NCBI GenBank assembly: GCA_027405735.1
Contig: JAPEHQ010000018.1
Location: 868,001 to 932,000 of the forward strand
Direction: 5' to 3'
Length of the DNA: 64,000 bases
From: Mucor racemosus
Lineage: Eukaryota > Mucoromycota > Mucoromycetes > Mucorales > Mucoraceae
The position numbers were made by a program, and so were the translations under genes. Shown in pieces: positions 1 to 11,499 of this stretch. Position 1 is the first letter of the stretch; each line of letters starts with the position of its first letter. Below the pieces are notes generated by a model. The model was not told the origin of the DNA. It worked only from the letters and a program-made list of their open reading frames with translations, and did not search any database.

Positions 1-560
1 GGAAAAATTGAAGCTAGAACTGAAAGTATATTTTTGTACACATTTTTAAGGATATCTCCACGAAAAATCAATATTTTGAAAAAAACTAAATTGGGTCTGA
101 GAGAGCTCAATGAGCTGGATGAAATGCATGTAGAAAACATACTACTCAATTTAACCAATATTTTGAAACCTACTATAGAAATGCCAAAAAAAATGAAAAA
201 AAATAAAAGTGCCCAAAATTTTTTTATATTAAAACATGTTATAGAGTGCTTTAAAACAAGTAAGTTTCATTATTGAAAAGTGTTAGTATAGCTTAATTAT
301 TTTTAGAGATATGAAGCCTCAAAGTTTTCAGTCCATTAGCAGTGAAATACGCGTAAAAAATTTGAAACATTAGCACTGAAAAATTAATACCAACTGCAAA
401 AAATAGGATATTTCCGAATGCTCGTTTTTGGATTAAAGCTGAACATCACAGGTACATTGGCATATAATTTTTTCTTGGTGTTATTTAGTGAAAACAAGAA
501 GTAGGACAGGGATGAAAAATGAGACCCAGTTTTCAAGAAAAAAGCAGTGAATTTCATTTA
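1..560 (+). repeat. Z repeat, partial copy at window edge
   Basis: This stretch matches the right-hand part of the dispersed Z module seen again at 15840-16960 (-), 26390-27620 (+), 39560-40800 (-), 47150-47915 (-) and 59795-60560 (+). It carries the end of the conserved small ORF (34-276), which here begins inside the module because the window starts there. The shared sequence ends near 560, shortly after the motif GAGACCCAG. Function is unknown. Confidence 0.8.
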
Positions 561-1455
561 TTATTGATCCTTTTTCGATATCTATATAATTGTCAAGCTC
601 CCTTTTAAGGTTTAACAATAACGAAAACGTCATATTTAACTGAATAGCCATTATATCAAAAGCTGATATGTATATGTATATCTTATGATCCTTCTTTCTA
701 GTCGGATATACTTCATACTGCAAAATAAGAAACGTATTTTTCACATTATGTTTCACATCATAAATATCATAACGTTCTGTTTTGAAAGCCTTTTTGAATT
801 TCTGGCCAGCGGCAGAAGTTGATCTATGGATATGTTCCCAAGCATTTATAATGAGGTAACCTTACAAAAGTCCCAAAACAAATAAATAAAGGTACAAGAT
901 CAAATTGTACGATTAGAGTATACTATTATATTTGTATACTTCAAATTGGTTTAGCTTTTTTGTTATACTTGTATAAAGAATACTTGGAAAGCTGAATTAT
1001 TTGTTATAACATTTTTTATATTTAAGCTTTTTCATAATTATTCAAGAGGCGATATTCGGAAACCTTCAAATGCAAAAACTGCATAATAATAGATGATCAA
1101 TAAAATCGCCAGAGTATATCTATGAGTATAACATAGTTGGAAACAATTATATAGCGCCCAAATATTTTTATGTGCAGATCATATATTCATGCAACATGTT
1201 AACGCCTTTTGGTAAAGTAGTTAAACTCCAATAACGATACACTATTGATTAAAGTGACGTTCAACCAAAAAGAACAAAACTGGAGGTTTGGCCGAACAAA
1301 GGTTGCACAACAGCAACTTCCTAGGTAACAACAGCCATCATCATCAATTACCGTAAACGTATATAAACTTGTTTCATTTTTTTTTCTTGGTTTTTCCTTT
1401 TTTTTTGTTTTTTTTCTTTTCAAAAACTTTTCTCGAGAAATAATATAAATTAAAA
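561..1455. other. intergenic, AT-rich; promoter side of cystatin gene
   Basis: I see no gene here. The last 80 bases before the start codon at 1456 hold a long T/C-rich tract (about 1376-1430), a common feature of fungal promoters or 5' leaders. The small reading frames on the minus strand are shadows of this low-complexity tract. Confidence 0.5.
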
Positions 1456-2142
1456 ATGTCTGACATGAAGCACAATAATATGGGTCCTGTTCGTCCCGCT
1501 GATGATGAAGCTAAAGCTGTAAGTATATATATACGTTGCCACCAAAAAGGCAAAACGGAAAGAAAAGAATTCATGGAATATTGCATTTACTTAACGCGAT
1601 TTCCTATTTCACAGGTCTTCCATGAAGTAAAGAAGCAAGTTGTTGAAAAAGTAAGTTTCAAATTAAAATGATACATGTTCCTGATATTGATCCCCCCTTG
1701 TTTTTTTTTTTTATAAATCAGCTTCATGAGGTACATACATAGTACAAAATCATTATATCATGATTATCATTTGAGCGTAACACAGGAAATTGAAAATCTA
1801 ACTGTTCTATAAACTTTTAGCTTAATCATTTGGATAATGTTCATGGCCTTCATGAATTGGATGACTTGGAGCGTATTGATTGTTATAAGCTTGTTGAATA
1901 TGCTACTGAAGAAGTTGCTTATGGTATCAACTACTTTGGCAAGATTGATTTGGGAGATGAAAAGTTTATCCACGTTAGGTAAGTATGAACACATAAATGA
2001 CGGTGGCATAAACTGATATTTTGCTATAAATGCACACAGATGTCACAAATCTCACGAGGGTAAAATTGATTTCTACTCTATCCTTACCGAGGGAACAGCT
2101 ATTTGGTCTCGTGAAGAACCTCTCAGATACTTTATTGATTAA
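1456..2142 (+). CDS. cystatin/stefin-like cysteine protease inhibitor
   Basis: Exons at 1456-1518, 1615-1650, an optional 9-nt microexon 1722-1730, 1821-1978 and 2040-2142 give 119 or 122 residues, close to the roughly 100 residues of stefins. Evidence for the family: an N-terminal Gly (MGP) before the first helix, the loop EEVAYG at the place of the QVVAG wedge, then NYF, K, GDEKF, H and R in stefin spacing. There is no signal peptide, so it should be cytosolic. Stefins block papain-type proteases by inserting the N-terminus and two hairpins in the active-site cleft. Oddities: an extra acidic helix of about 25 residues before the wedge loop, and E for Q in QxVxG, so inhibition is not assured. 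The microexon is in frame either way; cDNA would decide. Confidence 0.78.
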
Positions 2143-2569
2143 ACAAATAATAAATAATAATAATAATACTACTGAAACTATATATAATTTCTTTTATATA
2201 ATATATATAAATTCATTTTTTTACTTTTTGGTTTATACTGTATAACAGTTACCAACTCATAACCATTCTTTTCAATACATTTTGATACCTTTATTTGATA
2301 ACGCTTAGCAATCCAATAGCATTCGTTAGTGTCATGAGGATCCTACAATAATGTTTGTTATACATTTATTATATTTAAATAGTCGTGCTTAATACGAACG
2401 TTAAATATATTTGAGAGCTTGTTTAATACCGGTTTCGAGTTTTTTGACTAGAATCACTCAAGGTTGAGGTCGGTGAATCATAAAATAAAGACTATCCAGC
2501 ATTTGACAAGAATCAGTGATCTACTATCAGAATTAGGAATAACCAAATTACTAATTTAGAACATCTGTT
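2143..2569. other. intergenic, nothing recognised
   Basis: AT-rich sequence after the cystatin stop codon with ATAATAAT runs and several AATAAA-like signals that could serve as polyadenylation sites. I see no gene. Confidence 0.4.
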
Positions 2570-2960
2570 AAACCATGATGTTTAACATGCAAATCAGACA
2601 ATACTGCGTTCCATACGTCTGTCACCATGGTACTATTAAATAATGGAAGCATGATTCCATTGTATTCATGTAATATCCATATGTTTATTCTTTTGGTAAA
2701 TTAATTAGTTTGTCCGTGATTTAAGGTTTATGTTGAGCTTCTTGATTTAGCGGTATTTTAATGCCTGTTTTTTGACATATTTGTTAATGATTTGCATAGA
2801 ACAATCCTCGATTTGTTTTATTTTTATGATTTAATTTATTTTATTGTACATTAAATTACTGATACTTTTTGTATTTACTGTTAAAACCATGTTATCTATA
2901 TTTGAATATTAGAACATGGTTTTATGTGAGATAACATTTAATTTCTTATGTGGGGAAAAT
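2570..2960 (+). repeat. dispersed repeat, flank of Tc1/mariner-like relic
   Basis: This segment is repeated in the same orientation at 59085-59525 with scattered differences and small indels (shared words include TGATTCCATTGTATTCATG and TTAGTTTGTCCGTGATTTA). The copy here runs straight into the C-terminal side of the transposase relic on the minus strand, and the copy at 59 kb ends at the same few codons. It is therefore probably the downstream non-coding arm of the same transposable element. Confidence 0.75.
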
Positions 2961-3285
2961 AGTATTTCAGTTCAGCACAGAGTGGAAGATACATGACTCT
3001 ATATCCTCGGCTTTCAATTTTTCTAATCATTGGTGCAGATTTATGATTTGCGCAATTATCCATCACTAAGTAGCTGTTTTTTAACTTTTCATCGAGATCC
3101 ATCACATCTAGAAGCTCGTTCATAAACTTGATAAAGTGAGCAGTTGTAGTGCCTTTTGATGTTACTATCTGTATTATTTTCCAAAATGTCTACGTATTCT
3201 ATAACTGGTTCTTCCATGGTAAACTCGTCTACAGTTCATTTCTTCTCTTTGATAACCTTCCTTTTCTTTGACGCCGCAGTTGTCC
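2938..3285 (-). pseudogene. Tc1/mariner-like DDE transposase fragment
   Basis: On the minus strand the reading frame from about 3170 down to 2938 gives a stretch containing GTTTAHFIKF, YLVMDNCANHKS and IRKIESRGYRVMYLP, the core of the Tc1/IS630-like DDE superfamily around the second catalytic Asp (MDNC) and the segment leading to the PYSPELNPIE block. That last block is replaced by unrelated sequence and a stop, so the third catalytic acid is lost. Upstream, another frame retains EEPVIEYVDILE, showing a frameshift. The N-terminal DNA-binding region is missing. It is a dead relic. The matching C-terminal piece of a related element lies at 28455-28649. Confidence 0.8.
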
Positions 3286-4453
3286 CCCCCCCCCTCCCTT
3301 TTTTTTTGTTTTTCTCTTTTTGGAGGATGAATCCCAAGCTCCTTTACAAAGCGGATTGCTTTTTCCTCTTTCCTCAGGACTTTCGAGCATTCGGTCTATG
3401 AATAATTCTCAAGTAGTGTTACTATAATCATTGTAAACTGTAGGGAATTTTAAGTTTCCAACTTTAGACTTGACAGTTGATTTTTCGGTGATGAAAGATA
3501 AGTTTTCTGTGCGGTTACTATTTCTAGAACAATGTTGAAATCCGTTATCTGCGTCAAGATGCCCTCCATTGGGTTGAAGACTTTCTTTCCTTGTTCATTG
3601 TAGACTATCTTGGTAATAAAAAGAGTTTGCCATTACGTAGCCCTCATAAAGAAAAAGAAAGAGCTATGATTGAGAGGGATAATTAATCCTTTCTTGGCGA
3701 TTAGAGTTGGCTTAACCGACAAATAGAATTTCTATTTGCGACAATTAAATTCCTGGCTAAGCGACAAATTCCACCGTTCGGCACTGTATTGGCACGAAAT
3801 AAATAAATAAAAGATAGATCCCCGGGATTTCAAGATAAAGAGGAATAAAAAACTGAGTATATATTATGTAATCAAAAAAAGTATTATTACATTGTAATAA
3901 TGAAATGGGGCCAGACAATTATATATCCATGGGATGAAATAAAAGAGAGAGAATGAGAAATTTGAAACATTCCAAATATGCAAATACGTAATACTAATCC
4001 TTTGATCTCTCGGCTCTCCACTCTTTGTCACTAAAAACACACACACACACACACACACATACACACACACATATATTATCCGTACGATATGTTGTACAAT
4101 TTATTATAGTGAGGGGAAGGGAGTCGAGGGAGAAGAAGAGGGAATAAAGCGGCCGAGCCAATAAAAATGATAAAAAAGGGCTTTTTTTAGCTTTCTTTCT
4201 TTCTTTCTTGAACTCTCTCTTTTTTTTTTTTTTTTTTTTTTTTTGTTGCATGTAAAAACAAAGAAAGAGAATATACATAAAAGAGAATAAAAAAGGATTT
4301 TCAGACGTACATTTTCCATCCTTTTTGTATATATAATTCATTTTGTGTATTTATACATGTTGAACTAACTAAAGTATATTAAATATTATTGTATTTGTGA
4401 GTTGTAAATAACTTGACTTATAATAGAAAAACTAACATTTCAATAGCAATTAA
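3286..4453. other. intergenic with simple repeats and a short palindrome
   Basis: No intact gene. A C-run followed by a T-run lies at 3284-3310; a 19-base perfect palindrome (CAAATAGAATTTCTATTTG) is near 3725; a CA dinucleotide repeat is at about 4036-4071; and CTTT repeats with a long T-run occupy 4185-4245. The part to about 3660 may be further decayed transposon. The last 100 bases would hold the promoter of the RING gene. Confidence 0.45.
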
Positions 4454-5917
4454 ATGCCTTCAAATACAAGCCTAAGTCATCGACATCAACCTTCCAATCT
4501 ATCATTTTCATCTGCTTCCTCCTCTTCCTCTTCAACACGGCCCGCTTTACCACAGATATTATCCAATTCCGCTTCAAATGCCGTTAATTTTACAAGAAGT
4601 ACAGCACCAACATCAAGACGAGTAAGATCGCATTGGTTTACTCATTTTGTATTAAATTGGCGTAGAAGTTCAAGACAATCAAAGCTACTGCTAGGATGTT
4701 CAATGACTTTAGTTGGTATGCAGATCATTGCAAGCATGGTTGTGCTATTGTTTTCTTGGGAAATGTATTGTGATAAACCGCTAAGAATATTTGTCACTGT
4801 ATACATTTTACGTTTAATTTTAACTGCTCCAATTACTATTTATCTGCATTTAGCACCTCGTCGCAGGCCGACAAGTACTATTGTATCACCTCGTTCAAGT
4901 GCAAGAGCAGAATTAAGTGAAGCATACGCTATGAGTGAACGTAATCGACCTGTATCATTTCCACCTCCTATTTTACCTACATCAACAAATCGAAATCATC
5001 ATCCTGCTTTCCTCACACCAGTACAACAAATACCACAACCAACAACACAACAATTGCAACCAGAATTATTGGATGATAACTTGTTAAAAGCATGGATCGA
5101 TAGAGCTAAATCCGCTTTAGATTTATTTGCTGTTTTATGGTTTATCATTGGGAATTACATGATATTTTCTTCATCTACATGCTCAGATACAGCACAACCA
5201 TTATATTATCTATCACTTGGATTAATTGTATATGGATATCTTATATTATCTGTACCGGTATTCTTGTGCACATCAGTTATATTTTGTTTACCGTGTGTAT
5301 TAGTTGGTATGCGACTGTTACATGTCGACGATGGTGTTTATATGGGTGGTGCTACATCAGAAGAAATAGCAATGATACCCGTTTATCAATTTAAATCAAT
5401 TATAGGTTCAACAGAAACATCTACTCAAATTAAACTTATAAACCCAACTGCTACAACAATCACACCAAATACATCTACTATTACGCCACTAACAACAACA
5501 ACTACAACAACATTAAATGATACCCAAATTACAATCGATCTAAGTAAATCAGATCACCATCATCAACAACATCAAAAACAAAAACCTGGTTTATTTGATA
5601 AATTATGGTTATATTTAGGTTTAATTGATCCATCTTCAGAAATAGAACCAGAACATGATATATTGGAAATCCCAGATGTGCAAGATCAAGTATGTGTTAT
5701 TTGTTTATCAACGTATGAAGATGGAGATATTTTATGCAGGCTGTGGTAAGAATTTCTATATATTTTTGTGGCCATTTTGTTTTCTAATTATATACTGTAC
5801 ATCAGGTGCAAACATCATTTTCATAAAGCTTGTGTGCATGAATGGTTAGCATTGAATTTTAGATGTCCAATGTGTAAGCAAGATTCAAGAGGAAAAGATA
5901 TCATGTTGGATATTTGA
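4454..5917 (+). CDS. membrane-anchored RING-H2 E3 ubiquitin ligase
   Basis: Two exons (4454-5745 and 5806-5917) encode 467 residues. A Ser-rich N-terminus is followed by hydrophobic segments at about 78-101 and 111-132, a Pro/Gln-rich linker, then further membrane segments near 222-242 and 250-285. A Thr/His/Gln-rich stretch leads to a C-terminal RING-H2 domain with ligands C414, C417, C432, H434, H437, C440, C451 and C454. The arrangement of paired membrane helices followed by a C-terminal RING resembles plant and fungal membrane RING ligases that ubiquitinate proteins at endomembranes. The single intron splits the RING between the second and third Cys, so an unspliced message loses ligase activity (stop at 5747-5749). 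Substrate unknown. Converges tail-to-tail with the uracil-DNA glycosylase gene, with only 98 bases between stop codons. Confidence 0.85.
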
Positions 5918-5936
5918 TCTCTTTTGTGTGTATTTA

Positions 5937-5943
5937 TTACTAT

Positions 5944-5981
<38 letters not shown>

Positions 5982-5990
5982 TTATTATTT
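5937..5990 (+). repeat. ACT trinucleotide microsatellite
   Basis: About a dozen uninterrupted ACT units followed by ATT units lie in the 98-bp gap between the convergent RING and uracil-DNA glycosylase genes, so the repeat must be in the 3' UTR of one or both transcripts. Confidence 0.9.
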
Positions 5991-6015
5991 ATATATATTC
6001 ATTTTTTTTTTTTTA

Positions 6016-7071
6016 TTACATTAAACAATTCCAATTAATTTCTTCATTTCCATTTTCTTTTAAATATACATTGGCTTTTTTAAAGTGCCCACATTCAAAG
6101 AATCCTCTATGAGCAGATAAAGGTGAAGGATGAACACTAGTAAGAACATGATGTTTCTATAATAAATAGTTTTTTTTAGATATGGGGTTTTTTTTTCTTT
6201 CCAAGATTTCTATTCTGTATAACTTACGGATTTGTTAATACGGGCACCTTTCTTTTGTGCATGAGATCCCCATAGCATAAATACAATATTTGCTTTCTTT
6301 TCGTTGAGGTATTTAATAATAGCATCAGTAAATTGTTCCCATCCTTGATTGGCATGACTGCCAGCTTTATGTGCTTCTACACTTAAACTAGTATTCAACA
6401 TGAGAACACCTTGCTTTGCCCATTCTTCTAAATAACCGTGTGTTGGGGTTTTAAAGTCTGGATATTCAACCTTTAATGCTTTATACATGTTGACAAGCGA
6501 GGGTGGGACTTTAACTCCCTTAACAACAGAGAAACATAAACCATGTGCTTGATTGAAATTATGATAAGGATCTTGACCGAGAATGACAACCTTGACTTTT
6601 GAGGGAGGAGTGTAATTTGACCAACTATAAATTTGATTCACTAGATGGATATTGTTTAGTTTAACATTATAGAATATTAAAAATCAACTCACATGGTGGG
6701 AATATAGTCTTTCCGTCTGCCAATTCTGCTTTCAAATATCTTTTAAGCTTCAAAAAATAAGGCTTGGTTAATTCAGGAGCAAGCACTTTAAGCCATTCAT
6801 AATTCATAGTATTAATTTCGAGATCAAGTAAATCTAATGTTTCTTTATCGACATTTTTGAATAAATTCTTTGGGTCTCTTTGCTTGGTGCTTGGAATTAT
6901 AGGTTCATCTAATGCATTAACAGTGGTTTCAGCTTTTGAGCCATCAGAAATTTTAGGCGCAGTAATGATAGGTGCAGTAGAAGTAGGTTTTGATACCGGC
7001 TTGAACATGGACAACAATGATGTTTGTCTTTTGTTAGAGGTAGGTGCTTCATTCTCTCTGCTTCTTTTCAT
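6016..7071 (-). CDS. UNG1: uracil-DNA glycosylase, family 1
   Basis: Three exons (7071-6693, 6640-6228, 6156-6016) give 310 residues. The family-1 signature GQDPYH at 148-153 carries the catalytic Asp (D150); HPSPLSA near 273 supplies the catalytic His; MLNTSLSV and FMLWGSHAQ are the other conserved blocks, as is the IFPP...NQIYSW segment rebuilt across intron 1. It removes uracil from DNA to start base excision repair. The N-terminus has basic nuclear-signal-like KR clusters and QTSLLSMF at 16-23, which fits a PCNA-binding PIP box at the same place as in vertebrate nuclear UNG2. I chose the ATG at 7071; the frame upstream to 7128 opens only with TTG. Head-to-tail with SMC2, 472 bases apart. 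Confidence 0.95.
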
Positions 7072-7543
7072 GATGGTAAATGATAAAGTGTCAATCAAAA
7101 TGAAAAAGAAAGACAAACGCGATTTCAAATATAAAAAAGTTTTGGCGCTTACAGTGTGTGTGTGTGCGACATTTACATTAGCATTTTATATCACAAGCCT
7201 CAATATCACAAGAATCCTTCCATTAGCCTCCTGATTCATTTTGCCTCTCCATGAAAGAGCACCTATGCAAGTAATCAAATGATATAATTCAATAAAGCAA
7301 AAAATTAACATGCAAAATATCCATCAATTTTATTTTTATTGAATAAAATGTATTCAATGCTCGGAATCACCATGCCGATAAAATGAATATGATAAAGCCA
7401 TTTTATACGAAATAAAAAAACAAACACAATCATCTTGTATGCCAGAGTTTATTGTTACATGTTGTATTCCTGTATAACCAATTTTTAAACGCATGAAAAA
7501 ATCCTTTTAAAAATACAACAAGATTTTATTTAGGCAATCGAGA
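7072..7543. other. intergenic between SMC2 3' end and UNG 5' end
   Basis: Holds the UNG promoter side and the SMC2 3' UTR, both on the minus strand. A GT-rich run is at about 7154-7168. No gene seen; the plus-strand frame over 6857-7234 is the shadow of UNG exon 1 extended into this gap. Confidence 0.5.
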
Positions 7544-10500
7544 TCAAGTAGAAGCAATTACAGGCCTATTCTCTTTATCATTACGTCCACGCTTACGGCT
7601 GGTTTCTTGTCTATATGGAGTAGTTCTCTCGACAACAGATGTACCATCCTTAAATCTAGTTTTGAATAACACATTGGCATTATTAAACATACCATCTTTC
7701 AATGAAACAACCAAGAATTGAGATCCTTTGAATCTTGTACGTAATAAAGAACCAATATTTTGGGTATGAGATAAATCAAGAGCTGCGTCGACTTCATCTA
7801 GAATATACATTGGTGCTGGTTTAAATTGAAGTAATGAAAGAATTAACGATAAGGCAATAAGAGATCTATTGAAAAAAATAAAATAAGTTAGAGTTGTTGT
7901 TTAGCTTGAATGAAACTAATTACCTTTGACCACCACTCAATTCTGTTAAGCTTTGTTTCCATACACCACCAAGACACACTTTCACTTCTAATCCATCAGA
8001 TATCAATTTTCCTTCTGGTGCTTGCAGTTTACATGTGTTTCCATCTAAAAGATCACCAAAGATCTCTGCGAAATCTCGATTCACCTTGCGATATGTCTTT
8101 TCTAAAGCTTCCATTTTGTAGTTCTCAAGGGTAACAATTGTATCTTCAATCTTTTGTTTATCTTTTTGAACAGTAGATAACATTTCCTTTAATGAAGCTT
8201 CCTTCTTTTCAACACTAGATGCACGGTTGTTATTATCACATGTATCAATGTATGTAGTTATAATACTCTTACTTGTCAATCATATTCATTACGCGTACAT
8301 TAATTTGTTTACGCATCTTTTCGTGATTTGAGCTCAATTGTTGAAGTTGCTTTCGAACATCAGCTAAACTAATGTTGTTATAATCATAAGCAGAACCAGG
8401 CTGACCAAATAACCTAGTAATAACAGAGTAAGTATTATTGTTTCTATTATTGGCACACTTTTACATACTGTTTTTCATCCGCAATCCATTCATTTTGAGC
8501 TTCCAAATCACGCACTGTTTGTTCAGAAGTTTGTCTTTCCTTTTGAAAGCGTTCAGCATCATGAGTAATCTTTTGGACACGTAAATTAAGTTCAATCAAT
8601 TCAGCAGATTTACGATCATGAAGAGCACATAAATCGTTAAATTCATCATTGTGAGCATTTAATATTCTATTTTCTGTGTCTAATTCTTCCTTGGCTTCAT
8701 TCATTGCATCGTTAACGGTATTCAGTTCTTCCCTCATATTGTTTGCAGATGCTTTGTATTCTTCAATAGATTCATGGACTTTTTGTATTTCTTCATCACA
8801 AGTAACGACATCAGCCTCCATTTGCTCAATTTCAAGTTCAAATGTTTGTACTGCACGTTGCATATCTTTTGATTTGATAGCACTCTTTTTTAATTGACGC
8901 TTTAACTTCTCTACACGAAGCTATATATACATATAAAAGGTAAGAAACAGATCCATAGATATCTTTGTAACTAACTTACATTCATTTCATCAAGCTTTGT
9001 ATCTTTATTATCATTGAAATCTGCCATTTCTGTTTCAATTCGAGTACATTCTTCAATAGCCTTTTCCTTTTCTTGTTGAGCTTGATGCATAATTTCTTCT
9101 TGTTGAACAATTTGTTCTTTTAATGCCTCTACACGTGCAGCTAATTGAGCATGTGTACTTTTACTCATTCGTTGTTCAAGTAATGCAAATTCATGAGATT
9201 GAAGGTCTAATCTTTGTTTACATTTCTTGTAATCAGCAATAGATTTCTGTGATGCACGAATTTCTTCATCTAAAGACTCTAATATTTTGGTGTGATGTTC
9301 AATTTCTTGATTTACTTGATTCAATTCTTGTACTTTGACCAAGATACCAGCAGAATTAGGCTTGGAACCACCTGAAAGAGTGCCAAATGGGTCATACACA
9401 TCACCATCTAATGTTACAGATTTCACACGGACTTGCTTATTAAAGGTTACATCCTTTGCAGTTTTAGCATCATCACAAATCAATGTACTGCCAAAGATCC
9501 ATTCCATTGCTTGATAGACTTCATCTTCGTATCCTACCAAACTCAATGCTAAATTAACCTTGCCAGGTGCAATATCTTGAGCTGTTTGTAATTTGCTATC
9601 AGAAATGGTTTGTCCTTGGATTTTGTTTAATGGAATCAAGGTCCAACGACGCTTTAGTTTACCACCATCTAAAAGCTGAGCACCCACTTTTTCGTTCTCG
9701 ACAACTACATTGTACAATTTACCACCCGCACAGATTTCAAGAGCAGTAGATGCTTCAAAATGCTCTTTGTCTAAGGTAATTAATTCAGCTACAAGGCCCT
9801 TGACTTGAGATCGATCAAAATTAGGTGTAGGATTAGAGTATTGAAAGTTAAGACTGGATAACTTTCTATTTAATGCTTCTTTTTCATCGTATAATTCGTT
9901 GATTCTATCTTGTTCTCCTTGCTTTCTTCGCAACAGATCGTTCTCAATGTCTGGATTCCAGTTTAATGCATTCAATTGGTTTTGTATCTCGGCTATTTCA
10001 ATCTTCTTTTTTTCTAATGCAACTACAGAACCTTGGCTTTCGGCTAGTGCTTTAGCAGCTTGAGGTTCCTTTTCTGAAAGTTCCCTACGCATATGTCTAA
10101 TCTTTAATGATGCTTGCTCCTCAGACGTAGATGCTTGATTAACGGCATTTTTGGAATGTTGCAATTGTTCCATGTAGCCATTTTCACGTCCTTCTTCTGC
10201 AGAAATACCAGTTGTCAATGTTTGAATCAATTCATCTGTATTTTTCATTTCTGTGGTCTTTTCATCATAGTCTTTCTTGAAAACTTCATATTCACGATTA
10301 ATCCTCTCATAAGCATGCTTTTTATCCTCCAGATTTTGTGCTAATTCTCCCTTTTGAGTAGCCAACATTGACAAGGATCTTTGTTCATCGGTAGTAGAAG
10401 ATTCCAACAAGTCTTTCTTGGTGTTTAATCTCACTAATTGGGTCGAATATTCCTTGATTTGTGCTTCCAAATCTCTGATCTTACTACCACTAGCTGAATT

Positions 10501-11499
10501 TTTCTTCATCTTTTCAGAAACTGATTTCTTCTCTTGCTCAATCTTTTGAATTTCACTTTCAATGGCATGTACCTTTGCCTTGAGTTCGTTAAGCATAGTG
10601 TGTCTGTTATCATTATCTGCTCCTGACTTGTTGAGTTTTTCCTCATGTTTTTTGTATTCATAAGAAATCACCAATCGATTCAATCGTTCCATTTCGGCTT
10701 CGTTCTTTTGAAAATCTAAATAAACTCGCTTCTCTGCACGAAGATGATCTAATTTGGGGATAATATCTTCTAATAAAAGTGTGTTGATCTCGTCAACTTT
10801 ACGTTCTTTTTTGGCCATAGTGGCAATGGCTTTTGTCTTTCGATCTTCAAACATTTTTGTTCCTGCAGCTTCTTCTACCATACTCAAGATTTCAGTAGGT
10901 TTCATGTTGAGTACTTTGGTAATACGACCTTGCATAATCAAGAAATGAGGATTGTTGATATTTAATTGAACTGATTGAAAGAGATTTTGAACTGTTTGTT
11001 GTTGTGCATTATGACCATTTACAATATATTTTGTTCTTCCACCCATTAAAACCTATGATAAACTAATTGAGTACAATGATAATATCATGCGTTTTTTGTT
11101 TTGTTTTTGTATATTTACTTGTCTTGTAACTGTGATTTGCTTGTAGGCTTCAAATCCAACTGGACTTCTTTCTCTATCTTCATTGTTAAATACAATGGTA
11201 ACTGAGGCCTTTGTTACGCCCGCTTGGCCACGCTTGTAAATCAAATCTTGTAAATTACTTGCTCTCACCTAAATATTAATAACAAAGAGTATTTTAATAA
11301 CCAAGATGTTCATTATTGAGATATTTATTACCTGAGACAAGTTGGTAATACCTAATACAAAGCAAATAGCATCTAAAATGTTGGATTTACCAGTACCATT
11401 AAGACCTGTAATTGCATTGAACTCGGGATCCCATCCTGTAATTTGAGTTCTTGATACATAAGATTTGAACCCTTCAATAAGCAGTTCTTCAAGATACAT
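7544..11499 (-). CDS. SMC2: condensin subunit SMC2
   Basis: Seven exons (11499-11332, 11278 region corrected to 11268-11119, 11052-8980, 8920-8469, 8413-8273, 8214-7924, 7865-7544) encode 1198 residues, the usual SMC2 size. The N-terminal ATPase half has EGFKSY and Walker A GLNGTGKS at 32-39, then [13 protein letters not shown], typical of SMC2. Two long coiled coils flank a hinge (around the [11 protein letters not shown] segment). The C-terminal half has the ABC signature ELSGGQRS and Walker [13 protein letters not shown], ending in a basic tail. With SMC4 it forms the core of condensin, compacting mitotic chromosomes. The start is the ATG at 11499 because it opens the conserved [11 protein letters not shown]; the in-frame codon at 11514 is TTG. 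Transcribed away from the kinase gene. Confidence 0.97.

Noticed and set aside
3864..4341. Minus-strand frames over the CA repeat and T-runs
   Set aside because: Low-complexity translation (VCVCVC, KKKKK) without splice logic or motifs.
7072..7128. A longer UNG N-terminus that could act as a mitochondrial presequence
   Set aside because: The frame has no ATG upstream of 7071; the extension starts with TTG.
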